DNA of 64,000 nt from CADEGL01 sp050180485. Lineage in GTDB: Bacteria; Pseudomonadota; Alphaproteobacteria; CADEGL01. Below, piece after piece: positions 8,912 to 16,196 of the stretch. The notes under the pieces are model-generated. The model worked only from the letters and a program-made list of their open reading frames with translations, had not been told where the DNA came from and ran no database searches. Made by a program: the position numbers and the translations under genes. The stretch is taken from positions 1 through 64,000 of the forward strand of contig JBFXED010000005.1 of NCBI GenBank assembly GCA_050180485.1, written 5' to 3'. The first letter of the stretch is position 1. Every line of letters begins with the position of its first letter.

Positions 8912-9783
8912 TTGTCCCACCACGCCAGGGTCTTCTGGTCCGGCCAATCCTGAACGGGCGTAATCAACAGTTTGTTCAGGCGGCCGCGAAAATTCTCGAG
9001 CGACTCCGTCCGCTTGGCGTCCTTCAGGCGCTTCAGGTGCGCGCTGGCGTCCCCGCAAGCCTGCGTACCCGCATAGTCGAACGCGCGCGCGGTCGCCGCA
9101 TCCAGCGCCGCGTTGTTCTTGTCCTGGGTCAGATCGCCAGGCTCGACCTTGGGCACCACGCTGGTCGCGAGAACGGGCCAATGACTGTCCAGCACGGCGA
9201 TGTAGGAATCGAACGCCAGCGTCCAGCGTCCGTCCACGCGGCGGAACTCGACCTTGTCGGTAAAGGACAGCGGCGTACCGCGCCCCAGAGGGCGCGTACC
9301 GGCCCAACGGTATTCAGCCGTCGCCGCGTCGCCCGAAACCTGGATCGCGCCGAGCGATTCGTCACCCTGGCCCCAGGGCTTGGCGGCCTCTGCCGCGCGC
9401 AGCATATCGAGCGCGCCGATCGCGTCGCCGCCTTGCAGCATGCGCTGGGTCGTGTCCTTCTGCGGGCCTAGATAACGGCAGAACACGACGCCGCGCAGCA
9501 TGTACATGCCGTACGCCTCGGCATAGGTCGGCCCCGGCGCGCCCATCCCTTCCGAACCGTAGGCGCGGCGGGCGACGCGCGAATAGAAGGCCGCCATGTC
9601 GGACGCCATGGTCGCTGGCGCCGCCGCCATGCCGGGCTTGCCCATCTGGCGCACGTCGTCGAAGGCGCGGCGGATGGCGGTTTCGTCCGGCGACTGGGCC
9701 GCGGCGGACAGCGACGCGCCGAACGCGGCGAAGGCGACGATCAGCGCCCGCGCGGTGCGCGCGGGCAGGCGAAGGTTGGGCAT
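8908..9783 (-). CDS. secreted protein of unknown function, first of a tandem pair
   Basis: This 291-residue protein has an N-terminal signal peptide (hydrophobic stretch RALIVAFAAFGASLSAAAQ, cleavage probably after AAAQ or nearby). It is the paralogue of the following gene, sharing length, a beta-rich middle block and the C-terminal ending KTLAWWDK versus ETLAWWGT. The start at ATG 9783 follows a good AGGGAG ribosome site. It lies ten bases after pdhC and overlaps its partner by four bases, so both should be translated from the pyruvate dehydrogenase transcript. An exported function inside a cytoplasmic enzyme operon is not explained by the sequence. Confidence 0.85.
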   Translation of the reverse strand: MPNLRLPARTARALIVAFAAFGASLSAAAQSPDETAIRRAFDDVRQMGKPGMAAAPATMASDMAAFYSRVARRAYGSEGMGAPGPTYAEAYGMYMLRGVVFCRYLGPQKDTTQRMLQGGDAIGALDMLRAAEAAKPWGQGDESLGAIQVSGDAATAEYRWAGTRPLGRGTPLSFTDKVEFRRVDGRWTLAFDSYIAVLDSHWPVLATSVVPKVEPGDLTQDKNNAALDAATARAFDYAGTQACGDASAHLKRLKDAKRTESLENFRGRLNKLLITPVQDWPDQKTLAWWDK

Positions 9784-9793
9784 GATGGTCTCC

Positions 9794-11119
9794 CTAGAGG
9801 AGCATCGTCATCGGATCTTCGATGAGTTGCTTGAAAGCCCCCAGGAACTCGGCCCCCACCGCGCCGTCCACCACCCGATGGTCGACGGAGAGGGTACAGG
9901 ACATGACCGTGGCGATGGCGATGGCGCCATCCTTCACCACCGGGCGCTGTTCGCCCGCGCCCACGGCCAGGATGCAGCCTTGCGGCGGGTTGATCACGGC
10001 GGCGAAGTCGCGCACGCCATACATGCCCAAATTCGACACGCTGACCGTGCCGCCTTGGTATTCCTCCGGCGTCAGCTTGCCCGCGCGCGCCTTCTCGGCC
10101 AGCGATTTCATCTCGTTGGAGATCTCGGCCAGCCCCTTGCCCTCCGCGCCGCGGATGACGGGCGTGATCAGGCCGTTCGGGATCGCGACCGCGACGGAGA
10201 TGTCCACGCCGTGGAAGATACGCACCGAAGTCTCGGTCCACGAGGCGTTGGCCGCCGGCACTTTCTTCATCGCCAACGCGACCGCGCGTAGGACGAAATC
10301 ATTGACCGACAGCTTGTAACCGTGATCGCCCTCGGCCGCCTTGCGTCCGTTCAACTCCTTGCGCAGCGCCAGGAGCTTGTCGATCTGGCAATCCATCGTC
10401 AGGTAGAAATGCGGTGCGTCGCGCTTGGACTGGACCAAGCGCTGGGCGATCACCTTGCGCATTGTCGTATGCGGCACTTCGGTGAAAGACGGCAGGCCCG
10501 CGGTCGGCGCGGGCGGCGGCGCCTTCGCCTGGGGTGCGATGGCCTGGCCCGGCGCGGCTTTCGGCGCGGGTGCGGCCGGCGTTCGCCCGCGCGCGGCGTC
10601 GATGTCGGATTTCACGATGCGGCCGTGCGGGCCGGAGCCCTTGAGCGACGCCAGATCGATACCCGCCTTCTCGGCCATACGGCGCGCGAGAGGGCTCGCG
10701 AAGATGCGGTCACCTCCGCCGTTCGCCTGCGAGGACACGGCGGGCTTCGGCGCGGGCGCTTGTGGCGCGGCCTGAGGCGGTGGCGCGGCAGGTTTGGCGG
10801 CGGGAGCCGGCGCGGCAGCGGGCACTTCGGTTTTCGGCGCGGGCTTGGCGCCAACCTTGATCGAAGAGGCGGACTCGCCTTCCTCCAATAGTACCGCGAT
10901 GACGTCGTTGACCTTCACCCCCTTGGTGCCTTCGGGCACGACGATCTTGCCCATCACGCCGTCGTCGGCAGCCTCGACCTCGACGGTGGCCTTGTCGGTC
11001 TCGACCTCGGCGATCACGTCACCGGATTTGACCGCATCGCCTTCCTTTTTATGCCATTTGGCGACCGCGCCCTCGGTCATGGTGGGCGAAAGCGCGGGCA
11101 TGGTGATGTCGATGGTCAT
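9794..11119 (-). CDS. pdhC: pyruvate dehydrogenase E2, dihydrolipoamide acetyltransferase
   Basis: This core acetyltransferase of the pyruvate dehydrogenase complex has 441 residues. Residues 1-80 form a lipoyl domain (EVETDKATVEVEA, with the lipoylated Lys in DKA). A long Ala/Pro-rich linker follows. The E1/E3-binding domain near 145-180 reads ASPLARRMAEKAGIDL. The remaining residues form the catalytic domain ending with the active-site His in DHRVVDGAVGAEFL. It is preceded by a small membrane-protein gene rather than directly by pdhB, and followed by two secreted-protein genes. Confidence 0.97.
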   Translation of the reverse strand: MTIDITMPALSPTMTEGAVAKWHKKEGDAVKSGDVIAEVETDKATVEVEAADDGVMGKIVVPEGTKGVKVNDVIAVLLEEGESASSIKVGAKPAPKTEVPAAAPAPAAKPAAPPPQAAPQAPAPKPAVSSQANGGGDRIFASPLARRMAEKAGIDLASLKGSGPHGRIVKSDIDAARGRTPAAPAPKAAPGQAIAPQAKAPPPAPTAGLPSFTEVPHTTMRKVIAQRLVQSKRDAPHFYLTMDCQIDKLLALRKELNGRKAAEGDHGYKLSVNDFVLRAVALAMKKVPAANASWTETSVRIFHGVDISVAVAIPNGLITPVIRGAEGKGLAEISNEMKSLAEKARAGKLTPEEYQGGTVSVSNLGMYGVRDFAAVINPPQGCILAVGAGEQRPVVKDGAIAIATVMSCTLSVDHRVVDGAVGAEFLGAFKQLIEDPMTMLL

Positions 11120-11138
11120 GATAGCGATCGCCGTTCAG

Positions 11139-11498
11139 TTAGTTGTCCCAGAAGAAGCTCGCGTACACCCACAAGAGAAAGAGCGTGGCAATGCCAAAAT
11201 CCATGAGGCCAAAGACATTTCGCCAACGTCGCATCGCAAGCTGGGCTTGTGGGGTCGATGGCTCGCCATACTTATCAGCTAAATAATCGCCTATCTTTCG
11301 TATGATGAAGTAAGTGACGTTTCCTACGATAACGGCTGCGGCGAACATTCCGATGAAAAGAAATGCCGCAGCTTTCCAGCTAAAGAGATTAGCAATCCCA
11401 CCGTCGACCAGGAAAAGAATGGCACCGCCTATTAGCCAGACAAAGGTCGCGTTCTTTCCTAGCTGAGCTTTAACGTTATCGAGGTTTATCGAAGCCAT
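11139..11498 (-). CDS. small AT-rich membrane protein inserted between pdhB and pdhC
   Basis: This 119-residue protein is not recognised. It has three predicted membrane segments: about residues 18-38 (FVWLIGGAILFLVDGG), 42-65 (AAAFLFIGMFAAAVIVGN) and 98-116 (FGIATLFLLWVYASFF), separated by a charged stretch. Two bases separate the pdhB stop from its ATG at 11498 and 19 bases separate its stop from pdhC, so it is embedded in the operon. Base composition is very different from its neighbours: two 60-base lines inside it count 42% and 48% G+C against about two thirds around it. It looks acquired late. Confidence 0.85.
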   Translation of the reverse strand: MASINLDNVKAQLGKNATFVWLIGGAILFLVDGGIANLFSWKAAAFLFIGMFAAAVIVGNVTYFIIRKIGDYLADKYGEPSTPQAQLAMRRWRNVFGLMDFGIATLFLLWVYASFFWDN

Positions 11499-11500
11499 GA

Positions 11501-12892
11501 TCAGCTTCGGTAAAGAACGGATTTGGCCGCCGCGACGATGTGATCGGCATGCGGCAAGGCGAGCTTTTCCAGATTGGCGGCATAGGGCATGGGCACGTCG
11601 ACGCCCGCCACGCGCGCGACGGGCGCATCGAGATAGTCGAACGCCTGTTCCATCACGAGCGCCGAGATCTCGGAGCCGATACCCGCGAACTGCCAGCCCT
11701 CCTCGGCGGAGACGATGCGGTAGGTCTTCCTGACCGAGGCCACCACCGTCTCGGTATCGCAGGGACGCAAGGAGCGGAGGACGATGACCTCGGCCTCGAT
11801 CCCCACGCCCTTCAGCGTCTCGGCGGCGGCCAGCGCGTATTCGACCATGCGCGAGAAGGCCGTGATGGTGACGTGTTGGCCCGGCCGGACCACCCTGGCC
11901 TTGCCGATCGGCACCAGATATTCGGGATCGGTCGGCACCGGGAAGCTGTGGCCGTAGAGGATCTCGTTCTCGAGGAAGATCACGGGATTCGGATCGCGGA
12001 TCGCGCTTTTCAGCAAACCCTTGGCGTCCGACGCCGAATAGGGCGCGACGACCTTGAGGCCCGGGATATGGGCGTACCAGCTCGCGTATTCCTGCGAGTG
12101 CTGAGCGGCCACGCGCGCGGCCGCGCCGTTGGGGCCGCGGAAGACGATCGGGCAATGGATCTGGCCGCCCGACATGTAAAGCGTCTTGGCCGCCGAGTTG
12201 ATGATCTGGTCGATCGCCTGCATGGCGAAGTTGAAAGTCATGAACTCGACGATGGGCTTGAGGCCCATGACGGATGCGCCCACGCCGAGCCCTGCGAAGC
12301 CCATCTCGGTGATCGGCGTGTCGACCACGCGCTTCTCGCCGAACTCCTCCAGAAGACCCTGGCTGATCTTGTAGGCGCCATGATACTGCGCGACCTCCTC
12401 GCCCATCAGGAAGACGTCGGGGTCGCGGCGCATCTCTTCCGCCATGGCGTCGCGCAGCGCCTCGCGCACAGTCATCGTCTTGGTCTCGCCCAATTCCGGC
12501 TCGGCCTGGGACACCGCCTTCTGCGGCACTGCAAGCGGCACGGGTACCGCCGGGCGTGCCTCGGCCTTCTCGGCCGGTTTCACGTCCTCCTTCTGGGTCG
12601 CACCGTTTGTCGTCTGCGCCTTGGGCGGCGCGGCCGCCGAAGCGTCCTCGCCGTCCTCCATGATCAGCGCGATCGGCTTGTTGACCGCGACCGCGTCGCT
12701 GCCGGCGGGCACCAGGATCTTGCCCAACACGCCATCGTTGACCGATTCCAGTTCCATCGTCGCCTTGTCGGTCTCGATCTCGGCCAGCACGTCGCCAGAG
12801 GCAACCTTCTCGCCTTCTTTCTTCAGCCAGCGCGCGAGCTTGCCCTCGGTCATCGTGGGCGACAGAGCGGGCATCAGGATTTCAACGGGCAT
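11501..12892 (-). CDS. pdhB: pyruvate dehydrogenase E1 beta subunit with N-terminal lipoyl domain
   Basis: This 463-residue protein pairs with PdhA to decarboxylate pyruvate. Residues 1-78 are a lipoyl domain (EIETDKATMELES, lipoyl Lys in DKA), followed by a flexible charged linker to about residue 140. The transketolase-type pyrimidine-binding domain then begins at TMTVREALRDAMAEEM and includes MGEEVAQYHGAYK. The C-terminal domain carries LRSLRPCDTETV. A lipoyl domain on E1-beta is an alphaproteobacterial trait. The gene lies 31 bases after pdhA. Confidence 0.97.
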   Translation of the reverse strand: MPVEILMPALSPTMTEGKLARWLKKEGEKVASGDVLAEIETDKATMELESVNDGVLGKILVPAGSDAVAVNKPIALIMEDGEDASAAAPPKAQTTNGATQKEDVKPAEKAEARPAVPVPLAVPQKAVSQAEPELGETKTMTVREALRDAMAEEMRRDPDVFLMGEEVAQYHGAYKISQGLLEEFGEKRVVDTPITEMGFAGLGVGASVMGLKPIVEFMTFNFAMQAIDQIINSAAKTLYMSGGQIHCPIVFRGPNGAAARVAAQHSQEYASWYAHIPGLKVVAPYSASDAKGLLKSAIRDPNPVIFLENEILYGHSFPVPTDPEYLVPIGKARVVRPGQHVTITAFSRMVEYALAAAETLKGVGIEAEVIVLRSLRPCDTETVVASVRKTYRIVSAEEGWQFAGIGSEISALVMEQAFDYLDAPVARVAGVDVPMPYAANLEKLALPHADHIVAAAKSVLYRS

Positions 12893-12923
12893 CCTTGGAG
12901 TCCTCGTATTCGCGCGAAGCAGG

Positions 12924-13955
12924 TCAGGCGTCGACGTAGACGTCGGTGTAGAGCTCCGAGGGATCGGGCTCCGGCGAGTTCTGGGCGTATTCCGCAGCCT
13001 CGGAAATGGTGGCCTTCACCTTGCGGTCCAGTTCCTTGAGCTGTTCCTCGCTGGCGACCCCCTGCTCGACGATCAGATGCGCCAGCCGGTCGATCGGGTC
13101 GCGCTCGGAGCGCACCTTCTGCACCTCCTCGCGCGTCCGGTACTTGGCCGGATCGGACATCGAGTGACCGCGATAACGGTACGTGATCATCTCGAGGATG
13201 TAGGGCCCCTTACCAGCGCGCGCGGTCGCCACGGCCTTCTCGCCGGCCTCGCGAACAGCCATCACATCCATGCCGTCCACCTGGGCGCCCGGAATGCCCC
13301 ACGACTGGCCACGATGGTAGAAATCGACGCGGGCCGAGGCGCGCTCGATCGAGGTGCCCATGCCGTATTTGTTGTTCTCGATGACGTAGACGACCGGCAG
13401 CTTCCACAAGGCGGCCATGTTGAACGATTCGTAGACCTGGCCCTGATTGACCGCGCCGTCGCCCATGTAGGTCAGGCAGACATTGCCGTTTTCGCGGTAG
13501 CGGTGGGCGAAGGCGATGCCTGTGCCGAACGGAACCTGGGCGCCGACGATGCCGTGGCCGCCGTAGAAATTCTTCTCGCGGCTGAACATGTGCATCGAGC
13601 CGCCCTTACCCTTGGAATAGCCGCCGCGCCGGCCGCACAGCTCGGCCAGGATGCCCTTGGGATCCATGCCGCAGGCGATCATGTGGCCGTGATCGCGATA
13701 GGAAGTGACGACGGCGTCGTTGGGCGTGATGACCGACTGCATGCCGATGACGACGGCCTCCTGCCCGATATAAAGGTGGCAAAAGCCGCCGATCAGGCCC
13801 ATGCCGTACATCTGGCCCGCCTTCTCCTCGAGCCGGCGGATCAAAAGCATCTGTTCGTAGAGACGAAGCGAAAGTTCGGGATCCAGCTTGCCACCGGGGT
13901 CTTTGCGGACGGGTTTCTTGGCGGCGGCCGGCTCGGCGGCCTGTTTGGCTGGCAT
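12924..13955 (-). CDS. pdhA: pyruvate dehydrogenase E1 alpha subunit
   Basis: This thiamine-diphosphate-dependent subunit has 343 residues. GDGAVNQGQVYESFNMAALW is the GDG...N thiamine/Mg site. RYRGHSMSDP is the phosphorylation-loop region, and GFCHLYIGQEAV lies near the pyruvate pocket. An Ala/Lys-rich tail of about 25 residues precedes the conserved part. It is the first gene of the series pdhA-pdhB-(membrane gene)-pdhC-(two secreted genes)-lpdA-lipA-ratA. The AT-rich stretch of roughly 200 bp before it, which ends at the ftsB stop, is the likely promoter region. Confidence 0.97.
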   Translation of the reverse strand: MPAKQAAEPAAAKKPVRKDPGGKLDPELSLRLYEQMLLIRRLEEKAGQMYGMGLIGGFCHLYIGQEAVVIGMQSVITPNDAVVTSYRDHGHMIACGMDPKGILAELCGRRGGYSKGKGGSMHMFSREKNFYGGHGIVGAQVPFGTGIAFAHRYRENGNVCLTYMGDGAVNQGQVYESFNMAALWKLPVVYVIENNKYGMGTSIERASARVDFYHRGQSWGIPGAQVDGMDVMAVREAGEKAVATARAGKGPYILEMITYRYRGHSMSDPAKYRTREEVQKVRSERDPIDRLAHLIVEQGVASEEQLKELDRKVKATISEAAEYAQNSPEPDPSELYTDVYVDA

Positions 13956-14152
13956 CAGGCGGATCCTCCCGAAAGGCTAGGCGCGGCCCAGTCCGGCAGT
14001 TTTTTCGCCAGCCAGGCTCTATCGCCAAAACTTAGGATAGGAGGATGGTTCCGGCCAGCTAAAAAGACGCAAAAATAGTGCGCCGCAAGCGCAACAAATT
14101 ATTGCTCTGCAACAGAAAATTCACGATTAACTTGATTTCAGTTAAACGACGC

Positions 14153-14503
14153 TCAGTTGGCCGGCGCGGCCTGGCGTCCTTGGGCCATTTTCGACGGGCC
14201 GAGGATGACGATCTCGCGGTCACCCACGAAGCCCAGCGACCAGCGGGCACGCTCGTCCAGCATGTCCGGGTCCAAGCTTTCCGGTCGCAGAAGAGAAACC
14301 CGATGCTCCAGTTTCTGCCGCTCGGCCTTGGCCTGGGCCAGTTCGGCCTTGGCCGCCTTGATCTCGTCGGTGATGCGGAAGAAGGCCACGATGCTGCGGT
14401 CGCCGGTCAGCGCGTGGTAGCCGAAATAGCCTGTCATCGCGATGCCCAGCAGGGGGAAAATCGCATGGCGAATACGGCGGCGGAGTTCAATCGGTATCGA
14501 CAT
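14153..14503 (-). CDS. ftsB: septum formation initiator FtsB/DivIC
   Basis: This bitopic divisome protein bridges FtsQ and FtsL in septal synthesis. The 116-residue protein has a short cytoplasmic start, one membrane segment (about 12-32, HAIFPLLGIAMTGYFGYHAL), and a periplasmic coiled coil (about 42-75, rich in Ala/Glu/Lys heptads). It ends with the family signature DPDMLDERARWSLGFVGDRE. It sits between pdhA and eno in the order familiar from alphaproteobacteria. The 120 bp upstream of its ATG at 14503 is AT-rich and packed with GANTC sites, suggesting cell-cycle control by DNA methylation. Confidence 0.92.
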   Translation of the reverse strand: MSIPIELRRRIRHAIFPLLGIAMTGYFGYHALTGDRSIVAFFRITDEIKAAKAELAQAKAERQKLEHRVSLLRPESLDPDMLDERARWSLGFVGDREIVILGPSKMAQGRQAAPAN

Positions 14504-14515
14504 CGTGAACCGAGG

Positions 14516-14635
14516 GAATCACAGCGGATTCCCATGGGTCAAGTAAAAAGAATCAATAAAATCTAGACTCTAGACCTGAGTCTTCGAATCCTGAATCAAC
14601 CTGTTGAAACGACTCGCTAATTTCACTGCGGACTC
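14516..14635. promoter_or_regulatory. cluster of nine GANTC (CcrM methylation) sites upstream of ftsB
   Basis: GANTC occurs at 14516, 14527, 14550, 14566, 14578, 14586, 14593, 14611 and 14631. At the window's composition fewer than one is expected in 120 bp. GANTC is the recognition site of the alphaproteobacterial cell-cycle methyltransferase CcrM, and methylated GANTC promoters are read by GcrA. The block fills the gap between a hypothetical gene and ftsB and contains a low-G+C stretch (one line is 24 of 60 G+C). The site count is direct observation; the regulatory role is inference. Confidence 0.7.
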
Positions 14636-14934
14636 CACCATGGGTAGTGGGTCCTAAGGTTAATCGCCGATGGATTTTCTGGAGTGCGACAAGTGCGTGA
14701 CAGGCCGGTTGGCCGCTTTCGGGCGTCCAGCATGTGCTGGCGCGTGACCATGCCCAGATGGTCCGGCTCGTCGATCACGAGCGTCACGTCCACCCCCTGA
14801 TAGTCGCGGACATCGTCGCGGTCGACCCGCTGCAACCACCAATGGCTGCCGTGTTTGACAATATGGCCACGCACGACGCCATCGATGCGGACGGCGAAGC
14901 GCCAGGGGTTTTCTTGGACGACGCGGATAGTCAT
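14623..14934 (-). CDS. hypothetical protein
   Basis: This 103-residue reading frame starts MTIRVVQENPWRFAVRIDG and keeps a protein-like composition (short beta strands, HWWLQRVDRDD) for about 75 residues. The last 25 residues look less constrained. I do not recognise the family. It lies between a threonine aldolase and ftsB on the same strand, 75 bases after the former. Its final codons overlap the edge of the GANTC cluster. It may be a lineage-specific small cytoplasmic protein; a spurious frame is possible. Confidence 0.55.
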   Translation of the reverse strand: MTIRVVQENPWRFAVRIDGVVRGHIVKHGSHWWLQRVDRDDVRDYQGVDVTLVIDEPDHLGMVTRQHMLDARKRPTGLSRTCRTPENPSAINLRTHYPWWSPQ

Positions 14935-15009
14935 GGATCACCGAGGAAAAGCTGTTTCCCCGGCAACGCTCATAACGCGCGAAAGTTCAGTTTTGATGAA
15001 GGGAATCGC

Positions 15010-16080
15010 CTATGACGCCTTGGCCTTCGGCTTTGCGTCCTTCACCGCGCGCGCCAGCGCCTGAACTGCCTCTTCGATCTGGGCCTTGGTGACGTCCAGA
15101 TGGGTCAAGGAACGCATGATCGCGGCGTCCCGCGCACCGCCGATGCGGATGCCCTGGGCCATCAGCGCCTTATGCAGTTGCGGCGCCGGCACGCCCGTGC
15201 CGGAGACGTCGTAGAAGACGATGTTGGTCTGGATCGCCTTGGGATCGACCTTGATGCCTGGAATTCCGGCCAGAAGCGTGGCGAGATGCTTGGCGTTGGC
15301 GTGGTCCTCGGCCAACCGCTCGATATTGTGGTCGAGCGCATAAAGGCCGGCACCCGCGATGATGCCGGATTGGCGCATAGCCCCGCCGAACTGGTGCTTC
15401 CAGCGCCAGGCTTGGGCAATGAAGTCCTTGGTCCCAGCCAGAACCGCACCCACCGGGCAGCCCAGCCCCTTGGTCAGGTCGAGCCAGGTGCTGTCCACCG
15501 GCGCCGCGATGTCCTTGGCCTTCGTGCCGGAACCGATCGCCGCGTTCATCAGCCGCGCGCCGTCCATGTGGTAGGCCAGCTTGTGCTTCTTGGCCACCTG
15601 CCCCAAGGCGCGGATCGTCTCCTGCGGCCAGATCGTGCCGCCGCCGCCCATGCTGGTCTGCTCGATCGAGATCAGGCGCGTGCGCGGGTGATGGTTGCTG
15701 GTCACCGGACGGACGGCCGCCTCTGCCTGCGCCGCCGTGAAGATGCCGTTCACCCCGTCCATGGGGCGGATCATCACGCCCGACAGAGCTGCGGGCCCGC
15801 CGACCTCGTAATGGATGACGTGAGCGGTCTTGTCGCAGATCACCTCGTCGCCCTGCTGGCAATGCACGCGATAGGCGACGGCGTTGCACATGGAGCCCGA
15901 GGGCAGGAAGACCGCGTCTTCCTTGCCCAGCAGCTCCGCCACCCGCTCCTGCAGGCGGTTGGTCGTCGGATCTTCCTTGGCCTGCTCGTTGCCGACCTCG
16001 GCTTCCGCCATGGCCTTGCGCATGCCGGGGGTCGGACGCGTGCATGTGTCGCTATAGAGATCGATGCGGACTTGGTTCAC
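15010..16080 (-). CDS. low-specificity L-threonine aldolase family enzyme
   Basis: This PLP-dependent fold-type I enzyme of 356 residues cleaves beta-hydroxy amino acids such as threonine to glycine and an aldehyde. It starts with the family entry RIDLYSDTCTRPTPGMRKAM. It has FLPSGSMCNAVA in the PLP phosphate pocket, the MDGARLMNAA aspartate region, and the PLP lysine in LDLTKGLGCPVGAV. A Lys/Ala tail follows. It is a single gene between a hypothetical and eno. The 116-bp upstream gap contains nested dyads that could bind a regulator. Confidence 0.92.
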   Translation of the reverse strand: MNQVRIDLYSDTCTRPTPGMRKAMAEAEVGNEQAKEDPTTNRLQERVAELLGKEDAVFLPSGSMCNAVAYRVHCQQGDEVICDKTAHVIHYEVGGPAALSGVMIRPMDGVNGIFTAAQAEAAVRPVTSNHHPRTRLISIEQTSMGGGGTIWPQETIRALGQVAKKHKLAYHMDGARLMNAAIGSGTKAKDIAAPVDSTWLDLTKGLGCPVGAVLAGTKDFIAQAWRWKHQFGGAMRQSGIIAGAGLYALDHNIERLAEDHANAKHLATLLAGIPGIKVDPKAIQTNIVFYDVSGTGVPAPQLHKALMAQGIRIGGARDAAIMRSLTHLDVTKAQIEEAVQALARAVKDAKPKAKAS

Positions 16081-16122
16081 GGCGTCCTCCTCTGGCGTCT
16101 CAGTGAGCAGGCAATCCCTTAT

Positions 16123-16160
16123 AACCGGTCAGGTATCCGATTCTAACCGATTGACCGGTT
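16123..16160. promoter_or_regulatory. dyad elements upstream of threonine aldolase
   Basis: AACCGGTCA at 16123-16131 and TGACCGGTT at 16152-16160 are perfect 9-bp inverted repeats separated by 20 bp. A second, overlapping dyad pairs GATTC...AACCG with CGGTT...GAATC around 16138-16166. They sit 43 to about 85 bp before the threonine aldolase ATG, where an operator would be expected. No adjacent regulator gene points to the binding protein. Confidence 0.45.
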
Positions 16161-16196
16161 TTGAATCGTTGAAGACCCCGGCGCCGGGCAAAAAAA

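Noticed and set aside
12444..14078. 544-codon plus-strand open frame
   Set aside because: Antisense to pdhB and pdhA; no domain recognised.
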